Origin: Moraxellaceae bacterium
GTDB lineage: Bacteria; Pseudomonadota; Gammaproteobacteria; Pseudomonadales; Moraxellaceae
Direction of reading: 5' to 3'
DNA: 36,126 nt
Assembly: GCA_025363155.1 (NCBI GenBank)
Contig: JANYEL010000218.1
Span: 1 to 36,126, forward strand
Position numbers and translations under genes: made by a program. Under the pieces are notes generated by a model. The model was not told the origin of the DNA. It did not search any database and worked only from the letters and a program-made list of their open reading frames with translations. Every line of letters starts with the position of its first letter. Position 1 is the stretch's first letter. This document shows positions 17,601-23,519 of the stretch, in pieces.

Positions 17601-17669
17601 GGCGGTTTCTCGGGCAGTAGTTATAGCTCGGGTGGACAAGTCGGTATCTCAACCGTCTTGCCTTGGTAG
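14622..17669 (+). CDS. YadA-type trimeric autotransporter adhesin
   Basis: A 1015-residue outer-membrane adhesin (type Vc secretion). The start at 14622 is chosen because MNKIYRVIWSKAHGTWIAVSE is a typical extended signal peptide region (ESPR); a hydrophobic signal core follows with likely cleavage after AFA (residue 75). Residues about 90-560 are a head built from repeats of the VAIGxxAxAxG type, which form a left-handed beta-roll. A neck (VSVGSAGNERQITNVAAG) precedes a stalk of Ser/Thr-rich 14-residue repeats (586-732). A second head-like block follows, then a second neck (VSVGSTTSARQIINVAP), a short coiled coil and the four-strand C-terminal YadA anchor ending in Trp. It has its own terminator. 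It should mediate surface attachment or biofilm formation; the ligand is unknown. Confidence 0.96.
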   Translation: MNKIYRVIWSKAHGTWIAVSEVASSHGRSSHSSVRQNVDVQQDHSSPQQLTVSVRLSLLASAIAMVMTLGQGAFAATGIQIGDNETLNSGTGDAIAASNGQVAIGSSAVTSGVNSVALGASAQAIGGQSIAAGEHSTASAIAASAFGEHASATGFNASAFGANTQASGPVSTAMGATSNAAGGGSIAVGSFARAFGVDSTAVGSDSITYNLKDVAIGESAIAGVSGSLTVVNDTAIGNDAQATGGSSFAGGDGSKAIGANATALGTLSRANTTNDVAIGASAIAGLSGSSDTNNTAIGNGAQAKGGSSFAGGDGAKAFSGGSTAVGIGARALNVNATAIGAYSDATGVDASAIGGASAAADGAFASGAHAYSNQANAVALGSGDTTSGSPGAKATGLAAVAIGGAGTTTSSAVANNDSDVAIGTGTVAGVSGGATTNDTAIGHGASATGGSSLALGDGSIASGASSLAIGVGNNVSGANSGAIGDPNTITGNDSYAFGNNNTIGGNNTFVFGNNVTANNNNNVILGNNSADGLAVAVVGFAGASPVGLVSVGSAGNERQITNVAAGQLSTSSTDAVNGSELFATNSSVSVISSGLSNTNSSVSAISSGLSSTNTSVSSISSGLSTTNSSVSSISSGLSTTNTTVSSISSGLIATNTSVSSISSSLSAIGNTLTSANSTISAVSSGLSSTNTSVSSISTNLASTNTTLSAVSSGLSTTNTTVSSISTGLKNTGLLGGTATGSGAVAGGVGAQATGDHSVAIGDGASASGGEAVSIGHLNKAIGNGAVAIGDPNVANGTGAIAIGANNNATSNGTATGGAATGAVAIGNANAAAGQGSVALGSTSKAFNAGSIAVGDTAVVSATSTQGVALGSGASVNAANAVALGANSVADRANAVSVGSTTSARQIINVAPATQGTDAVNLNQLNSTTSSLTYQINRVDQRANAAAAAALAIQPAPYVSGRTSLRLGGGTYGGQNAVGVSVRHTSEDGNWSFDGGFSGSSYSSGGQVGISTVLPW
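16377..16817 (+). repeat. 42-bp tandem repeat coding for a 14-residue stalk unit
   Basis: Ten copies of a 14-residue unit (consensus TSVSSISSGLSSTN) with one 7-residue insertion (NTLTSAN) between copies six and seven, 147 codons in all. Val, Ile and Leu recur at 3/4 spacing and Asn or Thr fills every second core place, so each unit is two heptads of a trimeric coiled coil. DNA copies are diverged in third positions, so they are old enough to have drifted but could still recombine and change stalk length. Confidence 0.9.
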
Positions 17670-17725
17670 AGCGTTTTCACCGCACGTCAATAACGACGAC
17701 AAATAGCCAATGCTGTATCATGAAG

Positions 17726-17752
17726 CCGCCTGCTGATCAGTAGGCGGTTTTT
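17726..17752 (+). terminator. Intrinsic terminator of the adhesin gene
   Basis: CCGCCTGCT (17726-17734) and AGTAGGCGG (17739-17747) pair with one mismatch around GATC and are followed by TTTTT. It lies about 55 bases past the adhesin stop. The stem is nearly identical to that at 14303-14336. Confidence 0.9.
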
Positions 17753-17782
17753 CAATTTCAAATCAGAAACATCGAGTTCAAC

Positions 17783-18061
17783 ATGCCGAAAGCCATCGTC
17801 CGCCATATTCTCGTCAAAGATCGTGTGCTCTGCGAACAACTGCAAACGCGCCTAGCCAAAGGCGAAGATTTTGCCAAACTCGCCAAACAATTTTCGGCTT
17901 GTAGTTCGGCCAAGCGTGGCGGGGAATTAGGCGAGATTAGCAAAGGACAGTTGGTAGGTCCCATTGATAGTGTGGTGTTTACTAAAGCTGAACATGTCGT
18001 GCATGGGCCAGTGAAAAGTAAGTTTGGCTTTCATTTGGTGGAGGTGAAGTTTCGTTATTAA
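17783..18061 (+). CDS. ppiC: Small parvulin peptidyl-prolyl isomerase (PpiC-type)
   Basis: A 92-residue single-domain parvulin that speeds cis-trans isomerisation of prolyl bonds. No signal peptide is present, so it is cytosolic. Family motifs are RHILVKDR at the start, FAKLAKQFSACSSAKRGGELGEISKGQ in the middle and GPVKSKFGFHLVEV at the end. Its length matches E. coli PpiC (93). It stands alone between the adhesin terminator and a convergent SDR gene. Confidence 0.93.
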   Translation: MPKAIVRHILVKDRVLCEQLQTRLAKGEDFAKLAKQFSACSSAKRGGELGEISKGQLVGPIDSVVFTKAEHVVHGPVKSKFGFHLVEVKFRY

Positions 18062-18172
18062 CGCCGATATATAATTTTACTTAAGGCTAAGTCTACGTTA
18101 TTCGTTGAAACTACTATAAAAATAGGATGGGTTTATAACCAATCCCTACGAAATGCACATCTCTATTCAACC

Positions 18173-18199
18173 ATAGGGCAGGTTCCAAACCTGCCCTAT
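18173..18199. repeat. Perfect 12-bp inverted repeat between convergent genes
   Basis: ATAGGGCAGGTT (18173-18184), CCA, AACCTGCCCTAT (18188-18199). It lies 13 bases from the SDR stop in the 151-base gap between ppiC and the SDR. Neither strand has a T run after the stem, so it is not a standard intrinsic terminator. A more degraded palindrome-like stretch lies just to its left (18123-18149). It is likely a REP-like element. Confidence 0.7.
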
Positions 18200-18212
18200 C
18201 TACAAGAAGCTA

Positions 18213-19043
18213 CTAGAACGAAAACTTACTACCAATCACAAACAGGCGTTGATAAGCCGATGGTAATAAACGCTGCAACATATCAATGCCATACGCTTCA
18301 GGTCCAATCAATACGCGACGCTTATTGGCTTTGACCCCATCCAAAATAATCTGAGCGGCTTTCGACGCAGGAATCCGCATCACTTTATCCGCTGAGGCTT
18401 TGGATTTTTTAATATCCATACCCAGTGTCGATACATTGGCACTCATCTCAGCAGTATGCGCGATGTTGGTTTTGATGCCGCCTGGATGGACGCAAGTTGC
18501 ACTCACGCCGTAATTGCTTAAGTCCAACTCTTGACGCAAAGACTCAGTAAATCCGCGCACAGCAAATTTACTGGCGTTATAGGCGCTTTGGGTTGGTTGA
18601 GCGGTTAAGCCAAAAATACTCGACGTGTTAATGATATGCCCATCGCCGCTTTCTTTCAGATAAGGCAAAAATGCTTTGGTGCCATAAATCACACCCCAAA
18701 AATTCACCGCCATCATTCGCTCATAATCATGAATTTCATGACCTTCGACCGTGTTGGACATTGCAATTCCTGCGTTATTAAAAATCAAATTCACTTTGCC
18801 ATGTTCTTTTCTGACTTTATCCGCCCATGCATAGACTTGTGCTTGCTCAGCGGTATTCACCACATCCACGGTGACTTTGACTTGATAAGGTTTGAGGAGC
18901 TCGATGGTTTGGTCTAAGCCCTTTTGGTTAATATCGCTTAGTGCCACATGACAGCCTGCTTGCGCCAGCAGCACCGCCAATTGCTGTCCCATACCTGAGC
19001 CTGCGCCTGTGATTGCCGCCACTTTGTTATTAAACGTTTTCAT
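18213..19043 (-). CDS. Short-chain dehydrogenase/reductase
   Basis: A classical SDR of 276 residues, NAD(P)-dependent, probably acting on an alcohol/ketone or acyl substrate. The cofactor loop is TGAGSGMG near residue 13. NNAG is at about 91-94 and the catalytic Ser precedes SAYNASK (Tyr-x-x-x-Lys). The C-terminal 40 residues (RRVLIGPEAYGIDMLQRLLP) are typical of the Acinetobacter-type SDRs found beside monooxygenases and hydrolases. Its upstream region contains a 15-bp inverted repeat whose core is also found in front of the iron alcohol dehydrogenase. The two genes are on the same strand and are probably co-regulated. Confidence 0.9.
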   Translation of the reverse strand: MKTFNNKVAAITGAGSGMGQQLAVLLAQAGCHVALSDINQKGLDQTIELLKPYQVKVTVDVVNTAEQAQVYAWADKVRKEHGKVNLIFNNAGIAMSNTVEGHEIHDYERMMAVNFWGVIYGTKAFLPYLKESGDGHIINTSSIFGLTAQPTQSAYNASKFAVRGFTESLRQELDLSNYGVSATCVHPGGIKTNIAHTAEMSANVSTLGMDIKKSKASADKVMRIPASKAAQIILDGVKANKRRVLIGPEAYGIDMLQRLLPSAYQRLFVIGSKFSF

Positions 19044-19126
19044 GCTTGTTCTCGATAAAAGCCGTGATAAAAAGGCTTCGGTAAAATGAAATCATAGGCA
19101 CATAAAGGATGCACACGTAGAATTAT

Positions 19127-19160
19127 ACTATAGTTGACAATATTCATTGTCAACTATAGT
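19127..19160 (-). promoter_or_regulatory. 15-bp perfect inverted repeat, operator of the SDR gene
   Basis: ACTATAGTTGACAAT (19127-19141), ATTC, ATTGTCAACTATAGT (19146-19160). It carries TTGACA on both strands, so each arm can also be a -35 box. On the minus strand TTGACA is followed after 17 bases by TAGTAT, a possible -10, about 80 bases before the SDR start. The core TTGACA-N8-TGTCAA recurs at 20521. There is no T tract, so a terminator is unlikely. Confidence 0.65.
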
Positions 19161-19198
19161 AAATGGGATGAATTTTATTCAATTCTTTTACTGAGTTT

Positions 19199-20401
19199 TT
19201 ACAGTGCGAGTAATATTTTTTCCGCATCCGCATAGTTCATATATTTAGGTACCGCATAAATGCCATGCGCTTCAGCGAACGCCGCTTTGATCATGTCAGG
19301 GAAATCTTTGCGATTGATACCTTTAATTTCGGTGTCAATGTTGAGATCAATCAGCAATGATTTAACATGTTGAATAAAGATTTCAGTCGCTTGTTTATCA
19401 CTGAAATTGTCATCTACTAATCCAGCACGGACCGCAAGTGCCGCCAAACGTTTGGCCGAAACGTGACGATTAAATTCGAGGACATGCGGCATTACAGTTG
19501 CGTTCGCGCGACCATGCGGTACGCCGTAATGCGCACCCAGTTGATGCGCAATCGCATGTACATAACCCAGTCCCGCCTGATTCAGTGCCAGTCCAGCATA
19601 GTGCGAGGCGAGTGCCATTGCTTCGCGTGCTTCAAGATCTTTTCCATCCGCCCAAGCCTTTGGTAGATTTTCAAAAATCAGCCGAACCGCAGCGCCTGCA
19701 TAATAATCCGTTTCTTGCGTCGCAAACGTACTCACCCACGCTTCCAGCGCATGTGTCAATGCATCTAGACCTGTATCCGCAGTCACACTGCGTGGCATGC
19801 CTTGCATAATTTTTGGATCAAGCGCAGTTGCCAGAGGCACGACTTTAGGATCGATGACCAAGCCTTTTTGATGAGTTTGATTGTCGGAGAGCACTGCGCC
19901 AATCGTCACTTCGGAACCTGTGCCTGCCGTGGTTGGAATCACAAAGAGGGGCAGAGAAGGCTTGCGACTTTTTAGAATGCCGATCAATTGTTTCGGGGAT
20001 TTCTGATTGGCTGCGGACAATGCCATGACCTTGGCAGCATCAATTGCCGAGCCACCACCAATTGCCAGTACGCTATCGCAACCCGAAGATTTTAATAAAA
20101 CCAACCCATCTTCAACCACCTGAAAAGTCGGATCAGGCGTGACGCCAGAGAATACAGAGGTTTTAATACCGAATTTTTGAAGTTCAGTTTCAATGGGTTG
20201 AATGACGCCTAAACCGAGTAATACCGCATCGGTCACGATTAATACATGCTTCATCCCTAACTGCGAAATGCTGGCGCAAAGTTTCAGTGCTGAGTCCGAA
20301 CCGATAAAGACCAATGGCCGTGGGGCTGGGATGACGAGGGTAATGGCTTTGACGGCGGCGAGCTGCGCTTTGGCTTTGATGCGGGTGGTCAGGTTGGACA
20401 T
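19199..20401 (-). CDS. Iron-containing alcohol dehydrogenase
   Basis: A group III (Fe-ADH) enzyme of 400 residues, NAD(P)-dependent, interconverting alcohols and aldehydes or ketones. The cofactor loop GGGSAIDAAK and the family signature TTAGTGSEVT are present. Metal ligands follow the Asp/His/His/His pattern in LDALTHALEA and the segment from YVHAIAHQLGAHYGVPHG. An N-terminal stretch of about 25 residues precedes the Rossmann half. Its divergent upstream region shares the TTGACA-N8-TGTCAR palindrome with the SDR gene. It could oxidise long-chain alcohols or a hydroxy acid, but the substrate is not readable. Confidence 0.93.
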   Translation of the reverse strand: MSNLTTRIKAKAQLAAVKAITLVIPAPRPLVFIGSDSALKLCASISQLGMKHVLIVTDAVLLGLGVIQPIETELQKFGIKTSVFSGVTPDPTFQVVEDGLVLLKSSGCDSVLAIGGGSAIDAAKVMALSAANQKSPKQLIGILKSRKPSLPLFVIPTTAGTGSEVTIGAVLSDNQTHQKGLVIDPKVVPLATALDPKIMQGMPRSVTADTGLDALTHALEAWVSTFATQETDYYAGAAVRLIFENLPKAWADGKDLEAREAMALASHYAGLALNQAGLGYVHAIAHQLGAHYGVPHGRANATVMPHVLEFNRHVSAKRLAALAVRAGLVDDNFSDKQATEIFIQHVKSLLIDLNIDTEIKGINRKDFPDMIKAAFAEAHGIYAVPKYMNYADAEKILLAL

Positions 20402-20520
20402 GTTGTCACTCTCTCAATATGCATTGTGATGTTATAGGGTGTTTGCGCAATGATTTCACTGGCAGAAATCGTCGTGCGGCGATGATCAGTTTGGCGAGTC
20501 TTTCAATTATATTTCTTAAA

Positions 20521-20540
20521 TTGACATTGCTAATTGTCAG
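20521..20540. promoter_or_regulatory. Operator-like palindrome in front of the iron alcohol dehydrogenase
   Basis: TTGACA (20521-20526), 8 bases, TGTCAG (20535-20540). The spacing and half-sites match the core of the longer repeat at 19127-19160. It lies 120 bases before the dehydrogenase start on one side and 115 before the divergent gene at 20655 on the other, so one regulator could control both directions. Confidence 0.55.
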
Positions 20541-20654
20541 GATTGTATAGTATGGTTCTGGCGCTGCATAGATGTGTGGTTCAAGTGCCATGCTGTATGA
20601 ATTATTCAAATAGAAACTTGAATAGAAAGAGTTATTTATTAGGGTGAACCGCAG

Positions 20655-21341
20655 ATGAGTATCAGTCCTCCAGTTTTTGCTTGTACGCTACAGGAACGCA
20701 TTCCTGTTGAATTAGAAGCGCTTTATCATACGACACGAACGCATGTCTCTGATGCTGATAAGCTGCACGGTGTTGAGTTGCTTGCCGAGGCGTATTGCGA
20801 TTTGCTCGACACTTGTTTTGTCCGAATATTAGATGATCTCAACAGAACTAACCCATCCCCAGAGTTGCTCGAAGCGCGCCGTGTTCTCGAAGATATTAAA
20901 GAAAAGACCCGCCACTATGTGCGCTGGACTGCGGGCTTTATTGCCAATGATCGAATACCAGCAGTGATCGCACATTTTTATGATATGACGTATAAACAAG
21001 GTTTAGGTCGTGATCAGTCCTTTATGGGATTCAGTTTGTCACCTGCGCTTGCTGCTGAAATTGCGCGAGTTGTTGATAGCTTGAAAGACGGCAGTGCAAA
21101 GAACTTTGAAGATGGCATGGAGCTGATCATTCTTGTGATTGATGAGACCATGGGGCCGTTGTCGATTGAACCGAAGAATCTGATGAAGTTTAACTTTGTG
21201 GTCAATAAAACCTTAGATGGCATCATTTCTTTGGTCAAGGTCCTGTTCAAACGGATGCTGCGTAAGCTTGCACCGAAGTTGCCACCAGAAATGTTCCCGC
21301 AAATAGCGGCGCATTTAGAGACATTTTTGATCGTTCGTTAA
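20655..21341 (+). CDS. Uncharacterised all-helical protein
   Basis: A 228-residue protein I do not recognise. It looks entirely helical and cytosolic, with no signal peptide, no DNA-binding helix-turn-helix and no cysteine cluster (only three Cys). The C-terminal 60 residues are amphipathic and basic (LVKVLFKRMLRKLAPKLPPEMF), which could bind membranes. AGGGTG lies in front of the ATG. It diverges from the iron alcohol dehydrogenase over a shared operator and is followed by an ester hydrolase 88 bases later, so it probably belongs to the same lipid or alcohol pathway. Confidence 0.7.
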   Translation: MSISPPVFACTLQERIPVELEALYHTTRTHVSDADKLHGVELLAEAYCDLLDTCFVRILDDLNRTNPSPELLEARRVLEDIKEKTRHYVRWTAGFIANDRIPAVIAHFYDMTYKQGLGRDQSFMGFSLSPALAAEIARVVDSLKDGSAKNFEDGMELIILVIDETMGPLSIEPKNLMKFNFVVNKTLDGIISLVKVLFKRMLRKLAPKLPPEMFPQIAAHLETFLIVR

Positions 21342-21429
21342 TGATGATCTAAATGAATTTTGTGGAGTGTTCATCGGTTGATGTCATCTCTCTGGTTCTG
21401 TCCTTCTAATCATTTTAATTAGGTGATAT

Positions 21430-22332
21430 ATGCCGAGTATCCAAGCCCGAGTCGCCCGTTTTGCGATGGCGCAGCAAATGAAGAAAGCCCCACAACGCGA
21501 GTCCAAGCCGTCATCCGTTAGACGTGCGGTGGCGAAGGGTTTGGGTTATATGCCAGTGCCAAAAGGCGTGACGATTAGTCTGCTACAAGTCGGTTCGGTT
21601 TCCGTCGAAGTCATTCGTCCACAAATGGGTAGCACCAATAAGCGCGCACTGATGTATCTGCATGGTGGCGGCTATGTGGCGGGTAGTCCGAAGACGCATC
21701 GTGCCTTTACTGCTCGCCTTGCGTTAGAGCTGAATTGCGAAGTGTGGGTGCCTGATTATCGTCTTGCGCCAGAGCATCCATTCCCAGCGGGGCTGCATGA
21801 TGCGGCGGATGCTTGGAGTGAATTTCTGAAAGTCCATGCAGGCAAAACAGTGCTACTCGGCGGCGAATCGGCTGGCGGCGGATTATCACTTGCGCTGTGT
21901 TACTTACTCCGTGAACGTGCGGTTCGATTACCTGATCAATTATTCTTGCTCTCGGCATGGCTGGATATACGCATGGCGGGCGACAGTTATACCCGTAATG
22001 ATTCACGGGATGTGATTGCCAAAACGTACCCAACCGAGACAGGCTGCGCACGTCATTATGCGGGTAATGAACCACGAACTAATCCACTGATGTCACCGCT
22101 GCTGGGTGATCCTACAGGTTTGCCGCCGACTTACGTGATGGTTGCGGATATGGAAATTTTTGAAGATGACAGTCGTGCGTTTGTGATTCATGCGAGTGAG
22201 ACGGGAGTCGATGTGACTTTGGAAGTGGGGCATGGTTTATGGCATGCATGGCCACTGTTTGCGCCGTTTATTCCGGAATGTACGAATTCGATCAGCAACA
22301 TTGGTGATTGGGTCAGAAAGCATCAACACTAA
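21430..22332 (+). CDS. Alpha/beta hydrolase, HSL (hormone-sensitive lipase) family
   Basis: A 300-residue carboxylesterase. The oxyanion motif HGGG is at 78-81, the nucleophile Ser137 in GESAGG, the acid probably Asp230 and the base His262 (GLWHAWP), which is the full HSL-family triad. No signal peptide, so it acts in the cytosol. It likely hydrolyses short- to medium-chain esters. Esters are also the expected products of the Baeyer-Villiger-type monooxygenase 7 kb upstream, which would fit a ketone to ester to alcohol plus acid route ending at the alcohol dehydrogenase. That chain is inference. Confidence 0.92.
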   Translation: MPSIQARVARFAMAQQMKKAPQRESKPSSVRRAVAKGLGYMPVPKGVTISLLQVGSVSVEVIRPQMGSTNKRALMYLHGGGYVAGSPKTHRAFTARLALELNCEVWVPDYRLAPEHPFPAGLHDAADAWSEFLKVHAGKTVLLGGESAGGGLSLALCYLLRERAVRLPDQLFLLSAWLDIRMAGDSYTRNDSRDVIAKTYPTETGCARHYAGNEPRTNPLMSPLLGDPTGLPPTYVMVADMEIFEDDSRAFVIHASETGVDVTLEVGHGLWHAWPLFAPFIPECTNSISNIGDWVRKHQH

Positions 22333-22519
22333 GACTCACTGTTAACTTCTATTTCGCACGTTGGCTGGATGTAATCCTCCCAACGTTTTTTGCGATGTCT
22401 TTACGAAAAAATACGATTATCTCGATAAACTCAGCGCCCAACACAGGGTTCGCCTGTTATATTGTTCTGTGATTTCGCGTGATTCATTTTCGATTTATTA
22501 AAAGTTCTGGAGAACAGAC

Positions 22520-22888
22520 ATGAGTACATTTGATTCGATTAAATCAAAGATTCAAACCGCTGTATCTGAAGTGCAAGAGAAAGCAACAACAGCTTTCGCC
22601 GAAGTACAAGATAAGGCAACTGCAGCACTTGCAGAAGCACAAGAAAAAGCCAATGAAGCGTTAGGTAATGCGAAAGAACTAGCAGAAACTGCTAAAGCGA
22701 AAGCCGAAGAAGAGTTTGAGAATGTAAAAACTCAAGCCACTGAATTTGCGAACAAAGCAGTGGATGTATCTAAGTCAAAGTTTGCTGAAGCAGAAGAAAA
22801 ACTGAATGAAGTGGTCGGTAAGGCAAAGACTGAATTAGACCAAGTTAAACAAAAAATTTCTTCTAAAGATACACCGCCAGATGCCTAA
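22520..22888 (+). CDS. Amphipathic 11-residue-repeat protein
   Basis: A 122-residue protein rich in Ala, Glu and Lys, with no Cys, Trp, Tyr, His or Arg. Residues 6-115 are exactly ten 11-residue units, for example EVQEKATTAFA, EVQDKATAALA and EAQEKANEALG. Such 11-mers form 11/3 amphipathic helices, as in LEA group 3 proteins, apolipoproteins, alpha-synuclein and perilipins. Some phasins look alike. It has GGAG before the ATG and a strong terminator, so it is a single-gene unit. Likely roles are coating lipid or polyester granules or membranes, or protecting proteins during stress. The sequence alone does not decide. Confidence 0.8.
   Translation: MSTFDSIKSKIQTAVSEVQEKATTAFAEVQDKATAALAEAQEKANEALGNAKELAETAKAKAEEEFENVKTQATEFANKAVDVSKSKFAEAEEKLNEVVGKAKTELDQVKQKISSKDTPPDA
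22535..22864 (+). repeat. Ten 33-bp coding repeats (11-residue units)
   Basis: The frame divides without gaps into ten 11-codon units. Copies two to four are the most alike at protein level, later copies keep only the charge and hydrophobic pattern. This suggests growth by tandem duplication, with the first units the most recent. Confidence 0.8.
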
Positions 22889-22910
22889 GGGTTTTTAGGT
22901 GCCGTAACAT

Positions 22911-22944
22911 AAGGGTGGATTTCGCAGAGAATTCCACCCTTTTT
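22911..22944 (+). terminator. Intrinsic terminator after the 11-mer repeat protein
   Basis: AAGGGTGGA (22911-22919) and TCCACCCTT (22933-22941) are perfect arms, followed by more T. The flanking A and T make it likely to work for both this gene and the convergent DUF4411 gene. Confidence 0.85.
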
Positions 22945-22988
22945 GTTGGCCATCGAGAAAGACCTTTAATGAAGAAAGCTAATATTCA

Positions 22989-23519
22989 TTAGCAATGTAT
23001 TCCTAGCGTATGGAAAAAGCCGATCCAATTTGAACAAGGGATATTCATTAGTTCGCAAGCATTAGGAACTTTTGGATTCCCAGCCTTAGTATGAGTAGTC
23101 CAATCAAAATTAGGCAATCCATATTCGCCTGTAATAACGTTAGCAATCTTCCCTAGATTTAATGCTACAGCAATTAAATCGACATCAGCTTGTTCACTTG
23201 TTACCCATTTGGAGTTTTGCGAATATGGGTAACGAATAAGGGTGCTTCTGATTGTTTGAATTTCACTGCCTACGTCATCTCGTTCAATGACGATTACTTT
23301 AAAATCATTTATGAAATTTTCGAATATGCAAATATCTTGAGAATACATTTCAATTTTCTCTACTATTTCAGCTTTAATTGTATCGCACATATAAAACTTG
23401 AAATTTATAGAGACGCAATGTGTATGAAGTTCACTCCATAGATTGCTAAATATGTCTTGAGGATAAACTCGATAACAAAGGTCAAGCACAGCATTTGTGT
23501 CTAGGCTTATTTTTATCAT
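22989..23519 (-). CDS. DUF4411-type PIN-domain protein (putative RNase toxin)
   Basis: A 176-residue PIN-like protein. The first acidic residue is Asp7 (ISLDTNAVLDL), a second cluster is in SEQADVDLIAVALNLG, and VITGEYG closes the site; these are the places where PIN nucleases bind Mg. The C-terminal half matches what I recall of DUF4411. Its ATG follows the TAA of the upstream Xre-ImmA/IrrE gene with no gap, so they are an operon. PIN proteins of this kind are usually RNases in toxin-antitoxin modules. DUF4411 beside ImmA/IrrE is a recurrent pairing, but I know of no firm function. The pair is visibly more AT-rich than its neighbours, a sign of transfer. Confidence 0.8.
   Translation of the reverse strand: MIKISLDTNAVLDLCYRVYPQDIFSNLWSELHTHCVSINFKFYMCDTIKAEIVEKIEMYSQDICIFENFINDFKVIVIERDDVGSEIQTIRSTLIRYPYSQNSKWVTSEQADVDLIAVALNLGKIANVITGEYGLPNFDWTTHTKAGNPKVPNACELMNIPCSNWIGFFHTLGIHC

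Noticed and set aside
18173-18199. Palindrome considered as a terminator of ppiC or the SDR
   Set aside because: No T run follows the stem on either strand. It was kept as a repeat.
19127-19160. 15-bp inverted repeat as a terminator of the iron alcohol dehydrogenase
   Set aside because: It lies upstream of that gene's stop codon side relative to transcription only by being past 19199 on the wrong side, has no T tract, and matches a second site that is clearly in a promoter region.
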